From positions 1 through 27,892 of the forward strand of contig CABQKC010000025.1 of the NCBI GenBank assembly GCA_902464635.1: DNA of 27,892 bases. The letters are read 5' to 3'. The notes under the pieces are model-generated. The model ran no database searches, was not told where the DNA came from, and saw nothing but the letters and a program-made list of their open reading frames with translations. Origin of the DNA: an uncultured Caryophanales bacterium. Lineage in GTDB: Bacteria > Bacillota_I > Bacilli_A > RFN20 > CAG-826. Each line of letters begins with the position of its first letter. The first letter of the stretch is position 1. Below, one piece after another: positions 8,202-15,416 of the stretch. The translations under genes were made by a program, and so were the position numbers.

Positions 8202-10676
8202 ATGAAAAGAAAAGCAATATTATTATGCCTAAGCCTAATAGCCTTGACTTCCTGTTCTTTTAATCTTGGCTCTAGTTCAGGCAAAACTACTGATTCGAAT
8301 GGAACAGTAACTACCTCAGATATCGATAGTGAAGAAAATAAAATTTTCTCTCTAAAGGATTATTTCTCATTAATTGGAGAGACTCCAATTGCTAATAACG
8401 TCATTGAAATTGGTAAAGAAGGACATAAATTCGATTATTGTTTCAATAATGTTAGTTTTGATTTCGCTACATCTTCTATAAAAGTCGAGAAGAACGGAAG
8501 CATATTCAACATTGATGGCTTTATTGGAATTAGCCAAATAAAGATTTCTTATAAAAGCAACGCCAATACAAAAATCGAACTTACTAGAATTGAGAACAAC
8601 GAAGAGAAAACTGAAACTCAAGTCCTTTCTTCAAGCCTAGATTCCTTTAGCGATATCACTCTTTCAGTAGCGTCTAATCCAAGCAAATTGAAGTTAATTG
8701 CAAATGATGTTTTATATATCAAAACACTAGAAATCGAATACACGGGTCAACTAGATTTATCTAATCACGCTTCAAAAGTAACATTGAATAGATTAAAGGA
8801 AGCATATCAAATTGGTGATACTTTTGATGTCGCAAATGGAGTAAGCGCAACTGCTACTTTATCAACTTCTTCTCCAATGCTAGTTCATGATGAAACTAGT
8901 ATTAATGGATATAAATTAATTGCTAAAGATGAATCTAATAAAGAAATTGATTTATTCTCACCTTTTGAAAAAGAAGGGACTATTACAATAGAAGCTAAAT
9001 ATAGAAGTCTAACTTCTAATCAAATCCAAATCAAAATTAATCCAAAATCAATTGTTTTAGCCACTTCTATATCTTTAACTCCAGCAGAAAAAACAATCTC
9101 AGTAGGCCAAGAGTTCACTTTAAATGCCACTATTTCTCCAGAAGATACAACTGATAAAACAGTTACATATGTCTCTAAAAATAGCGAAATCGCGACAGTT
9201 ACTAGTGATGGAGTTGTTAAAGGAATCAAAGAAGGGGCTACCACTATTGAAGCGACTTGTAATAATGTAAAAGCTACTTCAACTATAACTGTTACCAATA
9301 GCAAAGGTTATTACATTGGCTCAACTAAACACGATGTAAGCGTCATCGATCCTTATTACGCCCCTTCTAAAGGCAACCAAAAGTTACTATTTATACCAAT
9401 TAGTATTAAGAATGCTACATACACTTGGTCTCAAACATATCTAGATAATATAGAAACAAATATAACTACCATTGCTTCTTATTATGCGAACGCTTCTTTT
9501 AACAAATTATCTTTGACTGGCGGAATTGCTGGTTCTATGAGCAAGATGTTTACTTCTAACTATACCGAATCGGATTTTGATGGAGATACGGGATATGATA
9601 GATTAGTCGAGGTAATGAATGCATCTGTCAATTGGGTGGCTACAAATTTCAACGACATCAATCTTTCTGATTACGATACAAATAAAGATGGATATCTAGA
9701 TTCTGTCCATTTTGTATTCAATGGATATACAGAAAAATGGGGCAACGCTTTATGGCCACATATGTCTACCTTAGACAATAATCCAGGAACATCTACCCCT
9801 ACAATTAGATCTTATTCAGCTACTTCGATTGGATTTATTGATGATGCCTATACAACTATCCATGAACAAGGTCATATCTTCGGGCTAGAAGATTATTATG
9901 ATTATGCTGATGGATCAACTTTCTCCTTACTAGGTGGAGCTGATATGCAAGATCACAATATGTTTGACTGGAACTCTTTCTCTAAATTTGAAATGGGTTG
10001 GGTCAATCCTTATGTAATAGATGGAACTAGTGATGAAGTTACTTTAAAGATTAATCCTGCTTCTAGTAGCGGAGATTGCATCCTAATCTCACCAAGTTGG
10101 AACGGAACTGCTTTTGATGAATATATACTTCTAGAACTATTCACTAAAGTCGGCAATAACAACAAGGACTGGAGCACTTGGACCACTCACTATAACGGCT
10201 TGGGCGTAGGTGGAATTAGGCTCTACCATGTCGATGCGAGATTATGGGGATATAACGGCGCCAATACATTTAATAACGGTGGTTTCGTTGACGATATTGA
10301 TTCAAATAAATATAACTATCTCCAATTAGCAAATCATAACACTTCAAATAACACTGATTACGCTACAGCTAAACCTAGTGTAATAGCTAATAGCGGTTAT
10401 CATTTATTGCAACTTATCCAAGCTTCAAACAGGAATACTTTCGAAACACTTTCAAAATCAAGTTCCATTCCTACAACTCATTTACTTTGTGCAGCAGACC
10501 TATTCTATACAGGTCATAAATTCTCAATTGGAGAATATTCAGGCTATACCGATTATGGAGACAAGTTCTTCAAAAATAGGACTACTTTAAATAATGGAAA
10601 GAAGTTCCCATATGTAATTAGTTTTGATAAGGTTACTACCACTGAAGCTACTATCACTATCAAAAAGATTGCCTAA
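8202..10676 (+). CDS. Lipoprotein M6-type (immune inhibitor A-like) zinc metalloprotease with Big_2 domain
   Basis: An 824-residue secreted, lipid-anchored protease. The signal peptide ends in the lipobox LTSC (Cys18). A Ser/Thr-rich stretch and an unassigned N-terminal domain follow. A bacterial Ig-like Big_2 domain covers about 289-365, with the typical ISLTPAEKTISVGQEF opening and SDGVVKGIKEGATTI core. The peptidase region runs from about 370 to the C-terminal half: it has a calcium-loop-like DTNKDGYLDS (near 490-500) and the zinc motif HEQGH (554-558) followed by GLEDYYDY, as in M6 enzymes (HExxHxxG...D). Downstream are GGADMQDHNMFDWNSFSKFE and EMGWVNPYVI, also M6-like. GAAGGAGGG precedes the ATG. 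Likely role: degradation of host or diet proteins at the cell surface; the substrate is unknown. Confidence 0.85.
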   Translation: MKRKAILLCLSLIALTSCSFNLGSSSGKTTDSNGTVTTSDIDSEENKIFSLKDYFSLIGETPIANNVIEIGKEGHKFDYCFNNVSFDFATSSIKVEKNGSIFNIDGFIGISQIKISYKSNANTKIELTRIENNEEKTETQVLSSSLDSFSDITLSVASNPSKLKLIANDVLYIKTLEIEYTGQLDLSNHASKVTLNRLKEAYQIGDTFDVANGVSATATLSTSSPMLVHDETSINGYKLIAKDESNKEIDLFSPFEKEGTITIEAKYRSLTSNQIQIKINPKSIVLATSISLTPAEKTISVGQEFTLNATISPEDTTDKTVTYVSKNSEIATVTSDGVVKGIKEGATTIEATCNNVKATSTITVTNSKGYYIGSTKHDVSVIDPYYAPSKGNQKLLFIPISIKNATYTWSQTYLDNIETNITTIASYYANASFNKLSLTGGIAGSMSKMFTSNYTESDFDGDTGYDRLVEVMNASVNWVATNFNDINLSDYDTNKDGYLDSVHFVFNGYTEKWGNALWPHMSTLDNNPGTSTPTIRSYSATSIGFIDDAYTTIHEQGHIFGLEDYYDYADGSTFSLLGGADMQDHNMFDWNSFSKFEMGWVNPYVIDGTSDEVTLKINPASSSGDCILISPSWNGTAFDEYILLELFTKVGNNNKDWSTWTTHYNGLGVGGIRLYHVDARLWGYNGANTFNNGGFVDDIDSNKYNYLQLANHNTSNNTDYATAKPSVIANSGYHLLQLIQASNRNTFETLSKSSSIPTTHLLCAADLFYTGHKFSIGEYSGYTDYGDKFFKNRTTLNNGKKFPYVISFDKVTTTEATITIKKIA

Positions 10677-10723
10677 TTAAGTGGAAACAAATAAGGGTAT
10701 AACTCAATAGGCAAAAATAGAGT

Positions 10724-10752
10724 TTGACACAGGCTTATATTAATAATATAAT
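10724..10752 (+). promoter_or_regulatory. Consensus promoter of rpsD
   Basis: TTGACA (10724-10729) and TATAAT (10747-10752) are both perfect sigma-A consensus with an ideal 17-bp spacer. The start point should be near 10759, giving an untranslated leader of about 147 nt. Confidence 0.9.
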
Positions 10753-10758
10753 CACACT

Positions 10759-10890
10759 CGCGAAAGCAGCAGGTTTTTACTCTTTTGTCTGACGTCGATA
10801 AATAAAACAAGTAAGCAAGGCTACGTTGCTGAAAGGAAACTTCGACACCCGGAAAGATGGAAAAGACTTCCTAACTTGCTAACGCAAAGA
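10759..10890 (+). promoter_or_regulatory. Probable S4-binding autoregulatory leader of rpsD
   Basis: The leader between the rpsD promoter and its ribosome-binding site is long and structured. GTAAGCAAG (10811-10819) can pair with CTTGCTAAC (10875-10883), with one A-A mismatch, closing a domain of 55 nt just before AAGGAG (10891-10896). In Bacillus, rpsD is monocistronic and S4 represses it by binding its leader; the architecture here fits. No terminator-like hairpin is present, so control would be translational. Confidence 0.5.
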
Positions 10891-10905
10891 AAGGAGACAT
10901 CAAAT

Positions 10906-11511
10906 ATGTCAAGATACACAGATTCAACGTGGAAAAAATCACGCCATCTCGGTTTTTCAGTTCTCGAAACCGGTGATGAACTCAAGAAGAGACAAACTGG
11001 CCCAGGACAACACGGCGCCGATAGAAAGAGGAAATCCTCTGAATACGGAATCCAACTTTTGGAAAAGCAAAAGCTTCGCACTCTATATGGAGTCAACGAA
11101 AGACAATTCCGCCGTTTATTCACCCTTGCTTTAAAGGAACCAACAGTCACTGGTTTAGCTTTCTTCAGAATTCTTGAATCCAGGCTTGATAACCTCGTTT
11201 ATCGTATGGGTTTTGCCCGTACCCGTGCTGGTGCTAGACAATTAGTAAACCATGGACATATCTTAGTCAATGGCAAAAAGTGCGATATCCCATCCGCTTT
11301 ATGCAATGTTGGCGACGTTATTTCCCTAAAGGAAACTAGCCCACTAAAATGTGTCAAAGAAGCCATGGACTCCAAGCCAGCCACTGTTCCATATGTAACA
11401 GTCGATGCCGAGAAGTTCCAAGGAACATTCGCTAGACTTCCAGAACGTAACGAATTAGCCCTTGAAATCAACGAATCCGCTATCATCGAATACTATAACA
11501 GAAAGTTATAA
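10906..11511 (+). CDS. rpsD: Small ribosomal subunit protein uS4
   Basis: A 201-residue S4, which nucleates 30S assembly by binding the 5' domain of 16S rRNA. It opens MSRYTDSTWKKSRHLGFSVL, then GQHG and the conserved KQKLRTLYGVNERQFRRLF region. The S4 RNA-binding domain begins near SRLDNLVYRMGFARTRAGAR and continues through QLVNHGHILVNGKK. The N-terminal zinc-binding cysteines seen in some S4 proteins are absent. ATG 10906 is chosen because AAGGAG lies 9 nt upstream and the product then starts at the family's usual N terminus; the in-frame TTG at 10876 lies in the leader stem. Single-gene unit with its own promoter and terminator. Confidence 0.97.
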   Translation: MSRYTDSTWKKSRHLGFSVLETGDELKKRQTGPGQHGADRKRKSSEYGIQLLEKQKLRTLYGVNERQFRRLFTLALKEPTVTGLAFFRILESRLDNLVYRMGFARTRAGARQLVNHGHILVNGKKCDIPSALCNVGDVISLKETSPLKCVKEAMDSKPATVPYVTVDAEKFQGTFARLPERNELALEINESAIIEYYNRKL

Positions 11512-11526
11512 TCCATTTGATGCTAG

Positions 11527-11556
11527 GCCAGGCAGCAATGCCTGGCTTTTTCTTTT
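11527..11556 (+). terminator. Terminator of rpsD
   Basis: GCCAGGCA (11527-11534), GCAA tetraloop, TGCCTGGC (11539-11546), followed by TTTTTCTTTT. Strong intrinsic terminator 15 bp after the rpsD stop. Confidence 0.92.
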
Positions 11557-11557
11557 G

Positions 11558-11587
11558 CAAAAATAAAAAGCAGGTTGCCCTGCTTTT
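11558..11587 (-). terminator. Terminator of tyrS
   Basis: Read on the minus strand: AAAAGCAGG, loop GCAA, CCTGCTTTT, then TATTTTTG. It follows the tyrS stop at 11605 and sits back to back with the rpsD terminator. Confidence 0.85.
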
Positions 11588-11604
11588 ACTAGTCTTCTTG
11601 CTTA

Positions 11605-12855
11605 TTAGAATTCACCTAAGGCGTAATTCTTCTTTCCTCTTTTAACTACTAGATATTTATTAAATAAGGCAAGAGAAGAATTAATCACTTCGTTTGGATC
11701 GGTATGCTTGGTTCCATTTATTGAAACCGAATTACCAGTAATAAAGGTTCTAGCTTCACGTTTAGAAGTTGCTAATCCTAAATTTATTATTAGATCTTCT
11801 AATTTCATTTCGCCTTCAACAGGTTTCTTGAATTCGCCGAATAGTTCGATAATCTCGTTTTCTTTTAAGGAAGCAACATCCCCAGAGAATAAAGCTTCAC
11901 TCATCTTTATAGCCTCTAAGGCAGCTTCTTCGCCATGTATATCCTTAGTTACTTCGTATGCAACTTTCTTTTGTCCGATTCTAGCGCCTGGAGAAGCAAA
12001 ATGCTCGGCAGCCACTTTTTCGATTTCATCCTTGTTCAAGAAAGAGAATATCTTAAGGAATCTAATCGCATCTTCATCGGTTACATTCATGAAATATTGA
12101 TATAAGGCATATGGAGAAGTTAGGTTCCTATCAAGGAAAAGGGCACCTTTTTCTGATTTGCCGAACTTCTTGCCATCACTTCTTAAAATCAAATGGGCAG
12201 TCATGACTTCAGCAGTCTCGCTTTCCCCGTCGATTTTCCTAATGAGTTCTAGTCCAGAAGTCAAATTACCCCACTGGTCATTCCCACCTAATTGGATATT
12301 GACACCATACTTATGATGGAGGAAATAGAAGTCGATTGATTGGAGTATTTGGTAAGAGAATTCAGTAAAAGAAATACCGGCCTCTAGTCTAGATTTGACG
12401 ATTTCTTTCGATAACATGTAATTGATGGAGAAGAATTTCCCATAATCACGAAGAAAATCGATTACACTCATATGTCCTAACCAATCATAATTAGAGACAA
12501 CCATGCCCTTATCTTCATTGGTCAAATCGATATATCTTTCTAGTTGGTTCTTAATCGATTCGGTATTGGCTTTAAGCGTTTCTTCGTTTTGGAGATTTCT
12601 TTCCTTACTTTTTCCAGAAGGATCTCCAATCATGCCAGTCGCACCTCCAACTAGGGCAATAACTTTATGTCCATATAATTGGAATCTCTTTAATAAAGAA
12701 ATCATGACATAATTGCCAAGGTGCATTGAGGAAGCACTAGGATCAAAGCCACAGTAAAGAGTTTGCTTGCTCTCTAGCATTTCCCTAAGTTTTGCTTCAT
12801 CGCTATATTGTTGGATGAGGCCTCTATAAATTAAATCATCAATAATGTTTTCCAT
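11605..12855 (-). CDS. tyrS: Tyrosyl-tRNA synthetase
   Basis: Charges tRNA-Tyr in the cytoplasm. From ATG 12855 the product has 416 residues, normal for bacterial TyrS. The class I signature appears as HLGN (45-48) within CGFDPSASSMHLGNYV, the Tyr-binding region includes QLGGNDQWGN, and the KMSKS loop is KFGKS (230-234). A C-terminal S4 RNA-binding domain covers about 350-410. An alternative in-frame ATG is at 12861. Neither start has a Shine-Dalgarno sequence; a TAGAAT box (12863-12868, minus strand) ends 7 nt before ATG 12855, which suggests a leaderless mRNA from that start. No T-box leader is present in the short upstream region. Convergent with rpsD, its usual neighbour in Bacilli. Confidence 0.95.
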   Translation of the reverse strand: MENIIDDLIYRGLIQQYSDEAKLREMLESKQTLYCGFDPSASSMHLGNYVMISLLKRFQLYGHKVIALVGGATGMIGDPSGKSKERNLQNEETLKANTESIKNQLERYIDLTNEDKGMVVSNYDWLGHMSVIDFLRDYGKFFSINYMLSKEIVKSRLEAGISFTEFSYQILQSIDFYFLHHKYGVNIQLGGNDQWGNLTSGLELIRKIDGESETAEVMTAHLILRSDGKKFGKSEKGALFLDRNLTSPYALYQYFMNVTDEDAIRFLKIFSFLNKDEIEKVAAEHFASPGARIGQKKVAYEVTKDIHGEEAALEAIKMSEALFSGDVASLKENEIIELFGEFKKPVEGEMKLEDLIINLGLATSKREARTFITGNSVSINGTKHTDPNEVINSSLALFNKYLVVKRGKKNYALGEF

Positions 12856-12901
12856 GGGCATTATTCTATCTCAATAAAGATACAAAGCCAAACAAATAAA
12901 G

Positions 12902-12959
12902 CCCATTTTGGACATAAAAGAACTATAGCAAATTGATAACAAGGGCGACACCAAATGGG
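12902..12959. repeat. Inverted repeat between tyrS and the first CNNM gene
   Basis: CCCATTTTGG (12902-12911) and CCAAATGGG (12951-12959) are inverted copies differing by one A, 39 bp apart. The right arm ends 3 bp before the -35 box of the CNNM promoter. It could be a pair of regulator half-sites for the divergent promoters. The 147-bp tyrS/CNNM gap holds no gene. Confidence 0.4.
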
Positions 12960-12962
12960 TAT

Positions 12963-12991
12963 TTTACTCTTTCCTATAAATATATTATAAT
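12963..12991 (+). promoter_or_regulatory. Promoter of the CNNM-CNNM-RNase operon
   Basis: TTTACT (12963-12968) and TATAAT (12986-12991) with a 17-bp spacer. The expected start point (about 12998) is only some 5 nt before the ATG at 13003, so the mRNA should be almost leaderless; no Shine-Dalgarno sequence is present. Confidence 0.7.
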
Positions 12992-13002
12992 TAACTCTCG
13001 AT

Positions 13003-14139
13003 ATGGAAGTTCCTTTATCTACTTGTATTGATCCCTTACTGTTAGAATCTAATCCGATTACCGTATATGGTATGCCGATGTGGGTAGCTTGGCTACTCAT
13101 CGCGATAATGTTAATTATATCTGGCTTATTTAGTGCTTCAGAAAATGCTTTTTCTAATTGCAATAAATATCATTTTAAAGTCGAAGCCAATAAAGGAAAC
13201 ATCACTTCTAAGATAATCGTTAGGTTAACTGAGAAATTCGAAGATACCTTAGTAACAGTCCTAGTAGGAAATAATATAGTCCAGACTTTGATGTCATCTA
13301 TTTCTGCCGTTATTTTCTATAATATCTGTAAAGCTAATGGGATAAGCGGTTCTTTAGAAGCCATATTTTCTGCCGGAGTCATGGGTGCTTTGGTATATAT
13401 AGTTTCTGATACTTGCCCAAAGATTTTATCAAAAGCCATTCCAAATAGGATGGCGGTTATTCTAGCATGGCCTGATTTTATCGTCGGCATATTGCTTTTC
13501 CCTATCATATTTATATTTAGATATGTCTTAAAAGCAGTACACAAGATATTTAAAATCAAAGACGAAAATGTCTTATCTAAAGAAGATTTCATTGAAAAGG
13601 CCGATGAAGCCAAGCTAGAAGATGAACCTAGCGAAGAAAATGAGAATAACGAGGAATTATTTGAAGAAGACGAGATGAAGCTACTTTCAAAAGCCTTTAC
13701 TTTCGATTCGATCAAGATTGAGCAAGTAATGACTAAAAAAGAAAATATCATCGCCTTGAAGGAAGAAGATTTAGTTGTAGACAAAGTAAATGATTTCATC
13801 ATGAATTCAACTTTATCTAGATTCCCAGTCATTAATGACGAAGGTGAATATGTTGCCATATTAAGTCTAAACCTATATTTCGAAGAATATTCAAAAGACC
13901 CCCATCTAGATATTAGATCAATATTAATCCAGCCAGTCTATGTTGATATCGATGAAACTCTAGGTGATGCTTTTGAGATATTAAACAAGGAACATTCCCA
14001 CTTAGCCTTAGTAAAGAACAAGGATAACCAAGTTGTCGGACTTGTCACTATGGATGATATTTTAGCAGAGCTAGTTGGCAAGCTAGACACATCTTCAACT
14101 CCAATAAGAAGGAAAAAGAAAGGAGAGAAAGCATGTTAA
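13003..14139 (+). CDS. CNNM-domain transporter with CBS pair (first copy, no CorC_HlyC domain)
   Basis: A 378-residue membrane protein of the CNNM/CorC (DUF21) family, thought to move Mg2+ or related cations. Membrane segments lie at about 25-45, 84-108, 112-136 and 150-178. The first carries FSASENAFSNCNKY, the second GNN (89-91). The family motif GE-I-I-P-K, whose Gly-Glu contributes to the Mg2+ site in solved CNNM structures, is SDTCPK (135-140) here, so Glu is replaced by Asp. An unusually acidic linker (196-228) precedes a CBS pair (about 238-360: QVMTKKENIIAL..., then GLVTMDDILAEL). The protein ends just after the CBS pair and lacks the C-terminal CorC_HlyC domain. It overlaps the second CNNM gene by 7 bp. 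Confidence 0.88.
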   Translation: MEVPLSTCIDPLLLESNPITVYGMPMWVAWLLIAIMLIISGLFSASENAFSNCNKYHFKVEANKGNITSKIIVRLTEKFEDTLVTVLVGNNIVQTLMSSISAVIFYNICKANGISGSLEAIFSAGVMGALVYIVSDTCPKILSKAIPNRMAVILAWPDFIVGILLFPIIFIFRYVLKAVHKIFKIKDENVLSKEDFIEKADEAKLEDEPSEENENNEELFEEDEMKLLSKAFTFDSIKIEQVMTKKENIIALKEEDLVVDKVNDFIMNSTLSRFPVINDEGEYVAILSLNLYFEEYSKDPHLDIRSILIQPVYVDIDETLGDAFEILNKEHSHLALVKNKDNQVVGLVTMDDILAELVGKLDTSSTPIRRKKKGEKAC

Positions 14140-15416
14140 TAACTATTTATTGCATAATACTATTTCTCCTTTTGATCGGCTCGATGTTATTTTCTAGTGC
14201 CGATATGGCTTTTGGCTCAGTTTCTTTAACTAAATTAGAAAAAAAAGCCAATACCAAAAAAGGCAAGATTGCCTATAAATTAGCCAATGGATATGACAAG
14301 ACCATATCCACCATATTGCTTTGGAACGACGTCATAAATGCAGCGCTTGATTCTATATCGACTTTATTAGGAATTAACGTAGCCATATCGTTAATGAATC
14401 TAACTAACCAAGACCAAATTGAAACAATGGGCCTAGTATTCTCCTTGGTCTTCCTAGTCATAAAAATCATATTCGGGGAGATAATTGCCAAAAGTCTAGG
14501 CAAGGTATTTAATCTAAAACTTGCGACTACATATTCTTATCCATTGTCATTTTGCTATTATTTGACTTTCCCAATCACTTTCCTTATGTCTGGATTTGGG
14601 ACAATAGTTACATACCCTATAACCCATAATTTAAAAGATTACCAGACAAGCGATGAAGAACTTCATGAAATGGTTGATGAGATTGAAGAAAAAGGCGAGA
14701 TTGATGAACAAGCTGCCGATATGATTAGGGGAACAATAGATTATGCGACTACCGAAGCTTTTGAGATAATGACCCCTAGAGCTAAAATATATGGGATTTC
14801 TAATGAAGATAAATTAGAAGATATATTATCTAATAAAGAAACTTTCCTTCATTCCAGAATACCTGTATATGAAGGGGATTTAGATAACATCAAGGGGTTT
14901 ATCAAAAGCAAGACCTTGATGAGATTAAAGTTAGAAGGAAAAGAAGATATCCCGGAAGATGCGATTGAAAAAGTAATATATATCCCTCATACAAAAGAGA
15001 TTAATGATGTCTTTAACAAGATGAAGCAAGACCATATTGCAATGAGTGTTGTCCTTGATGAATATGGGGCTGCTGAAGGTATTATTACAATGGAAGACAT
15101 CATTGAGGAAATAGTCGGCGAAATTTGGGATGAAAAAGACAAGGCAAATGAACCAGTATCTGAAAAAGCCGATGGAAGCTATGTAATAGATGGAATGATG
15201 ACGTTACGTGATTTCTGTTTCCTATTCGATATTGATTTTGATGAAATCGATACAGAATATGTCACAATAGGCGGCTATTGCATTGAATTACTCGATGATA
15301 GATTTGCCAAAGTCGGCGACATAATACATTTTAAAAACCTCATCCTTGAAATAATTTCAATGGATGGTATAAAGGTTAAAAAGATATTAGTTAAAAAAGA
15401 AGAGACTGAAGAATGA
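14133..15416 (+). CDS. CNNM-domain transporter with CBS pair and CorC_HlyC domain (second copy)
   Basis: A 427-residue CNNM/CorC-family membrane protein. Membrane segments are at about 4-22, 58-82, 98-120 and 135-160. FSSADMAFGS stands in the first, and GEIIAK (115-120) keeps the Gly-Glu of the cation site but has Ala for the usual Pro. The second-helix motif normally GNN is WND (64-66) here. A CBS pair follows (EIMTPRAKIYGI from 211; EGIITMEDIIEEIVGEI further on), then a CorC_HlyC domain (about 340-420: DGSYVIDGMMTLRDF..., DTEYVTIGGY). AAAGGAG precedes its ATG inside the end of the first gene (7-bp overlap), and its TGA overlaps the next ATG by 4 bp. The protein is probably a partner of the first copy. 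Confidence 0.9.
   Translation: MLITIYCIILFLLLIGSMLFSSADMAFGSVSLTKLEKKANTKKGKIAYKLANGYDKTISTILLWNDVINAALDSISTLLGINVAISLMNLTNQDQIETMGLVFSLVFLVIKIIFGEIIAKSLGKVFNLKLATTYSYPLSFCYYLTFPITFLMSGFGTIVTYPITHNLKDYQTSDEELHEMVDEIEEKGEIDEQAADMIRGTIDYATTEAFEIMTPRAKIYGISNEDKLEDILSNKETFLHSRIPVYEGDLDNIKGFIKSKTLMRLKLEGKEDIPEDAIEKVIYIPHTKEINDVFNKMKQDHIAMSVVLDEYGAAEGIITMEDIIEEIVGEIWDEKDKANEPVSEKADGSYVIDGMMTLRDFCFLFDIDFDEIDTEYVTIGGYCIELLDDRFAKVGDIIHFKNLILEIISMDGIKVKKILVKKEETEE

Noticed and set aside
10876..10905. TTG 10876 as the rpsD start
   Set aside because: It lies within the leader stem before the Shine-Dalgarno sequence, and the added residues do not belong to S4.
12862..13002. T-box leader upstream of tyrS
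   Set aside because: Bacilli often have one, but no T-box AGGGTGG-type sequence, specifier stem or terminator is present in this short region.
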